Part shown: piece after piece, positions 60,988 through 64,000 of the stretch
Numbering within the stretch: position 1 is the first letter of the stretch
Layout: each line of letters starts with the position of its first letter
Assembly: GCF_023716865.1 (NCBI RefSeq)
Contig: NZ_CP092417.1
Location: 1,776,001 to 1,840,000, forward strand
From: Endozoicomonas sp. SCSIO W0465
Lineage (GTDB): Bacteria; Pseudomonadota; Gammaproteobacteria; Pseudomonadales; Endozoicomonadaceae
DNA length: 64,000 nucleotides
Direction of reading: 5' to 3'
Position numbers and translations under genes: made by a program
The notes under the pieces: generated by a model
Seen by the model: the letters and a program-made list of their open reading frames with translations, nothing else
Told to the model about the DNA's origin: nothing
The model's database searches: none

Positions 60988-62373
60988 ATGGCTTTGTTTT
61001 ACTCTAAAAATGTAAAAACTCGGTGTCGACAGTCGTTTGGCTGTCTGATGGTTCTTTCTACAATCGTCATGTCGTCTTCCAGTCAATCAGATACACTGGT
61101 TGAGGCCATTAATCAAACTCTGGCGACAAGTCCTGAGATTCTCGTTAAAGCCATTGAGGCTGGCGCCAGGGTTGATGAAATTCGACAGGCGCGTGCAGGT
61201 TATTTGCCGGTTGTCGATTTTTCAGCGGCTATTGGTTATGAAAACAGTCGAAACAGTACCACCATTGGCGCATATGATGCCGGTAGTGCTGACAGTAAAG
61301 ACCAGAAAAGAACGCATCGTGAAGCTGCAGTGCGTGCCAGGCAAATGCTATTTGATGGCTTCGGGGTTCGAAGTGAAGTCCTGCGTCAATCGGCTCGTCA
61401 GGCATCAGCCTCTCAAGAATTGTGTTCTCAGGCATCGGATATTGCTTTGAGTGTTGCGCAAGCTTATATCAATATTATGCGCCAGCAGGACATTCTGGAA
61501 TTGATGCAGGAAAACACACTGGAGCATGCCCGTATTGTTGAGTTGATTCAAATACAGGGAAAGAAAGGGCGTAGTAATGAGGCTGATGTGGCACAGGCTG
61601 AAAGCCGTCTGGTTCTGGCGAAGACTAATGAAATCAGTGCAGAGTCTGTACTTAAGGATGTTAAAACGCAATATCAGCGGTTGGTCGGAAATTTACCGTT
61701 GTCGTATTCATTACCCCAGGTACCCCCATATATACCGGTGTCCTTGGAGTTGGCGATACAGCAGGCTGTTATGGATCACCCGGTTATGAAACTCGCCAGT
61801 GAAGATGTTAAAGCAGCAGAGGCTCAATATGAAGCCAGTAAAAGCACATTTCTGCCTCAGCTTGATTTGGAGGTAGGGGCTAATTGGGATAAGGATGCTA
61901 ATGGGGGCAAGGGGGATACATACACTCACGTAGCGAAATTAAATGTAACGTATAACTTGTACAATGGCGGTGGGGATAAAGCGCGCCTGAGCCAGACGAG
62001 TAAATTGGTCAATGAAGCGATAGAGGTTCGTAACCGAGCCAGGAGGCAGGTAGAAGAAGAGGTTCGATTGGCGTGGATTGCCGTGGATTTTGGAGCTCAG
62101 CGCTTATCTCCATTGGCTGAGTATGTTCGTCAGTCGGGAAAGTCGAGAAAACTTTATGATAAGCAGTTTTTAGTCGGTAGCCGGACGCTATTGGATGTTC
62201 TGGACAGCCAAAGCGAATTTACCTCGGCAAGGCAGAGTGAAATCAATGCTCAGTTCGACTTGGTGTTTAATCAATTTCGTTTGTTACATAGCACTGGTTC
62301 TTTGTTGACAGCACTTAATGCAAAACTCCAGTTTGAGAATCAGTGTGGCTTGGCGGTAGTCCATGTAATGTAG
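60988..62373 (+). CDS. TolC-family outer-membrane channel of the type I system (LapE-like)
   Basis: This outer-membrane efflux protein would form the exit channel for the adhesin. A signal peptide of about 30-35 residues (FGCLMVLSTIVMSSSSQS) is followed by TLVEAINQTLATSPEILVKA and RQARAGYLPVVDFSAAIGYE, and by the matching half-repeat in the second part (LAIQQAVMDHPVMKLASEDV). The ending with GSRTLLDVLDSQSEFTSARQSE is typical. The 461 residues fit the family. AGGAG lies only one base before ATG 60988, so a slightly later start inside the signal peptide is possible. Confidence 0.92.
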   Translation: MALFYSKNVKTRCRQSFGCLMVLSTIVMSSSSQSDTLVEAINQTLATSPEILVKAIEAGARVDEIRQARAGYLPVVDFSAAIGYENSRNSTTIGAYDAGSADSKDQKRTHREAAVRARQMLFDGFGVRSEVLRQSARQASASQELCSQASDIALSVAQAYINIMRQQDILELMQENTLEHARIVELIQIQGKKGRSNEADVAQAESRLVLAKTNEISAESVLKDVKTQYQRLVGNLPLSYSLPQVPPYIPVSLELAIQQAVMDHPVMKLASEDVKAAEAQYEASKSTFLPQLDLEVGANWDKDANGGKGDTYTHVAKLNVTYNLYNGGGDKARLSQTSKLVNEAIEVRNRARRQVEEEVRLAWIAVDFGAQRLSPLAEYVRQSGKSRKLYDKQFLVGSRTLLDVLDSQSEFTSARQSEINAQFDLVFNQFRLLHSTGSLLTALNAKLQFENQCGLAVVHVM

Positions 62374-62477
62374 TTGCTGGGAGTTGCTCCTAATGTTGTT
62401 CAAATAAGCTCCCTTACAGAACATAAATGTTCCGGCAGCTATAATTAAGCGATAGATAATGAGTAAATAGAGTAATT

Positions 62478-62741
62478 ATGGCTATGAAAACTACTTATGA
62501 AAGCCCTGTTGCATTTGAAACCGACCTCTCTGCCGATTTGCTCAGCAAAGCCAGAGCGCTGCATGTGGATGTCCATGCCGTGATTCAACGAGCGGTGGCA
62601 GCGCAAGCGAACCTTTCCGACATTGAACGACAGATCGCCCTTGCCTGTGAACAGCAGAGCAGTCAGATTTATCATCATTTGATTGACAGTTACCCCCTGA
62701 AAGAGGTCGGCATCAGGGACTGTTACCGAAAGAGCCGGTAA
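62478..62741 (+). CDS. Small protein, possibly CcdA-type antitoxin-like (87 aa)
   Basis: The product starts MAMKTTYESPVAFETDLSAD and has a short strand followed by helices (LLSKARALHVDVHAVIQRAV), a pattern reminiscent of ribbon-helix-helix antitoxins of the CcdA type. The match is weak, and no toxin gene follows: the next 250 bases are non-coding. It may be an orphan or an unrelated regulator. The start could also be the ATG two codons later. Confidence 0.4.
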   Translation: MAMKTTYESPVAFETDLSADLLSKARALHVDVHAVIQRAVAAQANLSDIERQIALACEQQSSQIYHHLIDSYPLKEVGIRDCYRKSR

Positions 62742-62997
62742 CTTCATCAACATAGCCTGCGCCTCATTCAGTCACGGTATGCGTGCTGTACCGGTCTTTT
62801 TTGCTTCAAGTGATACCCAGGTTTGATTCGTTGATCATTTCACGGAGAGACTCGTTGATTGCCTGTCAGGCTACAGGCCTCATGGGAGGCGTGCATTTGT
62901 ATTCATGGGACCAGGGAGGCAGCTGTGTTGCTCTGCTGTCTGATCCGATCCGATGTCTTCTTTCTTCCTCTCTATCCATAACGGTGGGATGTCTACT
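62742..62997. other. Leader region of prkA
   Basis: No convincing gene is seen. The stretch should contain the prkA promoter, which in related bacteria is often stress-controlled, but no specific box could be identified with confidence. Confidence 0.4.
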
Positions 62998-64000
62998 ATG
63001 TCCATTTTTGCGCAATACCAGCAACGGTATGAAGCGGTTCAACAGGAAGAGCTGAGTCTGCTGGATTATCTCAAACTCTGTAAAGAGGACCCGTCGGTCT
63101 ATGCCAATGCGGCCGAGCGCATGCTGAAAGCCATTGGTGAGCCAGAAGTAATTGATACCGCCCGTGATCCGCGACTGAGCCGCATCTTCTCCAACAAGTT
63201 AATCAAACGCTACCCGGCGTTCAAAGAGTTTTACGGTATGGAAGAGGCCATTGAGCAGATGGTCTCTTATTTCAAACACGCGGCTCAGGGGCTGGAAGAG
63301 AAAAAACAGATACTTTACCTGCTTGGCCCGGTGGGAGGCGGCAAGTCTTCTCTGGCCGAAAAATTGAAGCAGTTAATGGAACGGGTGCCGTTTTACGCCA
63401 TCAAAGGCTCGCCGGTGTTTGAATCCCCGCTGGGGCTGTTCAATCCTGATGAGGATGGGGTTATTCTCAAGGAGGAATACGGCATTCCCGGTCGCTACCT
63501 CAATTACATCATGTCTCCCTGGGCGGTCAAACGCCTGAACGAATTTGGGGGCGACCTCACCCAGTTCCGGGTGGTTAAGCTCTACCCAAGCCGGCTGAAT
63601 CAAATCGCTATTGCCAAAACCGAACCCGGTGATGAAAACAACCAGGATATTTCCAGCCTGGTGGGCAAGGTGGATATTCGCCAGCTGGAAGAGTATTCCC
63701 AGGACGATCCCGACGCCTACAGTTTTTCGGGGGCGTTGTGCCGGGCCAACCAGGGCATCATGGAATTCGTGGAGATGTTCAAGGCGCCCATCAAAGTGCT
63801 GCACCCGCTGCTGACCGCCACCCAGGAAGGCAACTACAACAGCACCGAAGGGTTGGGGGCGATTCCCTACGAGGGGATTCTGCTGGCGCACTCCAATGAG
63901 TCCGAATGGCAGTCCTTCCGGAACAACAAGACCAATGAAGCCTTCATCGACCGGGTCAACATCGTGAAGGTGCCGTACTGTGTCCGGGTCAGTGAAGAGG
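62998..64000 (+). CDS. prkA: PrkA-type serine protein kinase, N-terminal part (runs off the window)
   Basis: PrkA (YeaG) is an AAA+-type protein kinase or ATPase linked to stress and stationary-phase metabolism, usually encoded with yeaH and spoVR. The start MSIFAQYQQRYEAVQQEELS, the P-loop LLGPVGGGKSSLAEKLK, and the segments PFYAIKGSPVFESPLGLFNP, EPGDENNQDISSLVGKVDIR and TATQEGNYNSTEGLGAIPYE are highly conserved in Pseudomonas and related PrkA proteins. I chose ATG 62998 by matching the common MSIF start, with GGTGGG 9 bases upstream; an in-frame ATG three codons earlier is possible. The frame is open at the right edge. Confidence 0.95.
   Translation, partial: MSIFAQYQQRYEAVQQEELSLLDYLKLCKEDPSVYANAAERMLKAIGEPEVIDTARDPRLSRIFSNKLIKRYPAFKEFYGMEEAIEQMVSYFKHAAQGLEEKKQILYLLGPVGGGKSSLAEKLKQLMERVPFYAIKGSPVFESPLGLFNPDEDGVILKEEYGIPGRYLNYIMSPWAVKRLNEFGGDLTQFRVVKLYPSRLNQIAIAKTEPGDENNQDISSLVGKVDIRQLEEYSQDDPDAYSFSGALCRANQGIMEFVEMFKAPIKVLHPLLTATQEGNYNSTEGLGAIPYEGILLAHSNESEWQSFRNNKTNEAFIDRVNIVKVPYCVRVSEE

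Noticed and set aside
62783..63055. 90-codon plus-strand frame upstream of and overlapping prkA
   Set aside because: It overlaps the well-supported prkA start in another frame, and its sequence is not protein-like.

Overview
The window looks like the chromosome of a marine gammaproteobacterium whose genome is full of insertion sequences. The host genes are deaD, a YdhF-type aldo/keto reductase, an NSS amino-acid transporter with its tiny partner subunit, a pha (polyhydroxyalkanoate) locus, a LapA-type giant adhesin with its type I secretion system, and prkA. Endozoicomonas or a close relative is my inference from this gene mix and the transposon load; no rRNA or species marker is present.

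Layout. 1-6.4 kb is host sequence: an IS50/IS4-like element enters from the left edge and ends inside the last codons of deaD, followed by the reductase and a decayed NSS transporter operon. 6.4-42.5 kb is a lambda-type prophage bracketed by two same-length IS66-family copies in the same orientation that look identical. The prophage has a leftward early-like region of very small genes served by four near-identical promoters (8.1-12.0 kb). It then has a rightward morphogenesis operon in lambda order: small and large terminase, gpW, portal, a PAPS-reductase-like insert, ClpP-type protease, decoration protein D, capsid E, FII-like, Z-like, U-like, tail tube, tape measure and further tail proteins. 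No integrase, repressor, replication or lysis genes are visible. 42.5-47.5 kb is the pha locus on the minus strand: phaR cut by IS66, phaC, and phaB split by an IS3-family element. 47.8-49.1 kb holds another IS carrying a MITE. 49.5-62.4 kb is a rightward type I secretion operon (ABC transporter, HlyD-like adaptor, 2709-residue adhesin, TolC-like protein). 62.5-64 kb holds a small gene and the start of prkA.

The striking feature is the transposon archaeology. Six copies of a 159/160-bp MITE with ISL3-like ends, a second MITE with IS1595-like ends, and elements of the IS4/IS50, IS66 (two types), IS1595 (two types), ISNCY/ISDol1-like, IS3, IS630 and one unassigned DDE group are present. For nearly all of them the target-site duplication can be read directly, so the interrupted genes can be rebuilt in frame. 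The tape-measure gene carries a three-level nest (IS1595 in IS4 in ISNCY) plus an odd IS66 relative with 277-bp inverted 5' ends, yet rejoins to exactly 1071 codons. The phage was therefore intact at the sequence level until recently. The pha pathway is decaying in the same way, while the adhesin operon, deaD and prkA remain readable.
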